Below are positions 8,093 through 9,126 of a DNA stretch of 9,126 bases, piece after piece (the first letter of the stretch is position 1; every line of letters starts with the position of its first letter). Below the pieces are notes generated by a model. It did no database searches and was not told the origin of the DNA. It worked only from the letters and a program-made list of their open reading frames with translations. The stretch is from Bacteroidales bacterium (GTDB lineage: Bacteria > Bacteroidota > Bacteroidia > Bacteroidales > JAAUTT01), in contig JAAUTT010000125.1 of assembly GCA_012031335.1 (NCBI GenBank), forward strand, positions 1 through 9,126. The letters are read 5' to 3'. Made by a program: the position numbers and the translations under genes.

Positions 8093-9126
8093 ATGAAGTT
8101 ATTTCTCTTTAGTATTTTTATTCTCCTTTATTCCATGGCTGAGTTAGGTGCTCAGGTGAACTATTATTCTTATCAGTCTGGCGATTGGAATTCTGCAACT
8201 ACCTGGACAACAGATCCCGGTGGAACACTCTGGGTACAAGGCGGAATTCCGGGTAACAGTGATAACGTTATCATTTTAAACGGTCGTACTGTCAGGATTG
8301 ATGATAATGCGAGGAATATTAATTCCTTAATTATCAGTTATGGTGGCACGGTGGACCTCCAGGGTACTTCCGGTCACAATTTTTGGAATGGTAGGCGGAC
8401 AAGGTTTACTGCGTTCCAGGTCCTCAAAATTTTCCTGGTGGTAATTTTGCAGGTTTTGTAAGTTCTACGGGAGGGACCATCGAGTTTTACAATCTTACCG
8501 GAGCCCTGCCCATGCCATCGTCACCGGCGAATACATTTAATAACCTGATGATCACCAAAGACAATGTTGCAGGCGCAACTTATACCTGCACGCTCAACAA
8601 CGATTTAACCATAAATGGCGACCTGATATTATCCAATACACAAAATGCAGGAACCAACGCATTGAATATCGGCAATAATGCTACTGTCCGGACAATCATT
8701 ATTTATGGCAGTTTAAAGAATTCTGCCGGTTGCTCTCTGGGAGTTTCAGCTTTTAATGTTTTACATAACCTTACTATTTTCGGTGATTTAATTAACTCCG
8801 GCACCATTGACCTAAACAACAACGCTGCAAATGCTGCTAATACCCAGGGTGCTGCACGCATAACTTTTAAAGGAGCAACCAATAACATCGTTTCAATAAA
8901 TGCTACTACTGCATTTTACGATTTCTGGATCGATAAAGGAGTTGACCAAACGCCGATACTGGAAGTATTTTCCACTTCCCCTGTCGCGCCTTTCCAGGGT
9001 TATAGCAGTCCCAAATATTCTATCAACCTTGTTTCGGGAACTTTAAAGCTTGGAACGAATATCAATGTACCACTGGTTGTATCAGGAGGAAATTTTGATA
9101 TTTCAACCAATTCCAACAACAAAGCC
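8093..9126 (+). CDS. Secreted beta-repeat surface protein, N-terminal part (frameshifted, cut by window edge)
   Basis: About 344 codons are visible and the reading frame is open at the right edge. The ATG at 8093 is chosen because a signal peptide begins exactly there (MKLFLFSIFILLYSMAELGAQ); an in-frame ATG at 8048 would add 15 polar residues before it. The mature start, YYSYQSGDWNSATTWTTDPGG then IPGNSDNVIILNGRTVRID, is the W-N-x-x-x-T-W / P-G-x-x-D-x-V-x-I-x-x-G-x-T-V pattern of many large Bacteroidetes extracellular proteins. Two single-base insertions break the frame: an extra T in 8380-8384 and one extra base in 8409-8421. Beyond them PQNFPGGNFAGFVSSTGGT continues without a stop to 9126. 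The rest is rich in Asn, Thr, Gly and Ile with spaced short strands (NDLTINGDLILSN, HNLTIFGDLINSGTIDLNN), suggesting a beta-solenoid. A C-terminal type IX sorting domain is expected but lies outside. The exact function is unknown; adhesin or cell-surface matrix protein is the likeliest class. Confidence 0.75.

Overview
The window looks like a chromosomal piece of a Bacteroidetes (Bacteroidota) bacterium, probably Bacteroidales or Marinilabiliales. Four things point there: an ECF sigma factor / FecR-type anti-sigma pair, a mutA-mutB methylmalonyl-CoA mutase operon with Bacteroidetes-like sequence, several TAnnTTTG-type -7 promoter elements, and the start of a large secreted beta-rich surface protein of the kind usually exported by the type IX system. 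I see no tRNA, rRNA, CRISPR array, insertion sequence or phage gene.

Layout, left to right. (1) 1-420, minus: N-terminal 140 residues of a FecR-like anti-sigma factor, cut by the window edge. (2) 588-1160, minus: its partner ECF sigma factor; the 167-bp gap between them may hold an ECF-type promoter. (3) 1323-2099, plus: a secreted SUMF1/FGE-fold protein, divergent from the sigma gene and broken into three frames. (4) 2182-3616, minus: a family GH125 exo-alpha-1,6-mannosidase with a twin-arginine-like leader, broken into three frames. A hairpin lies between the convergent genes 3 and 4. (5) 3814-5949, minus: mutB, large catalytic subunit of methylmalonyl-CoA mutase, with two compensating frameshifts, followed by a clear intrinsic terminator at 3703-3731. 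(6) 6000-7877, minus: mutA, the non-catalytic small subunit, intact. A degenerate 7-bp tandem repeat fills the mutA-mutB gap. (7) 8093-9126, plus: a secreted, Asn/Gly/Thr-rich beta-repeat surface protein, open at the right edge, with two frameshifts near its N terminus.

How the genes work together. MutA and MutB form the adenosylcobalamin-dependent enzyme that interconverts succinyl-CoA and methylmalonyl-CoA, the core of the succinate-propionate route in this phylum. The sigma/anti-sigma pair belongs to the cell-surface signalling type that usually controls a SusC/SusD-like nutrient uptake locus; such a locus would lie off the left edge and is not visible. The GH125 enzyme trims alpha-1,6-linked mannose, but nothing here proves that the sigma factor controls it.

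The most striking property of the window is technical. Four of the seven genes carry nine single-base indels in total, most in or next to short homopolymers, and the conserved protein sequence resumes exactly in the next frame each time. This reads as sequencing or consensus error rather than gene decay. I found no convincing new biological system. The best biological oddities are a Cys-rich linker in MutA, a SUMF1-fold protein that lacks a catalytic cysteine of true FGE, and the heptad repeat inside the mut operon.
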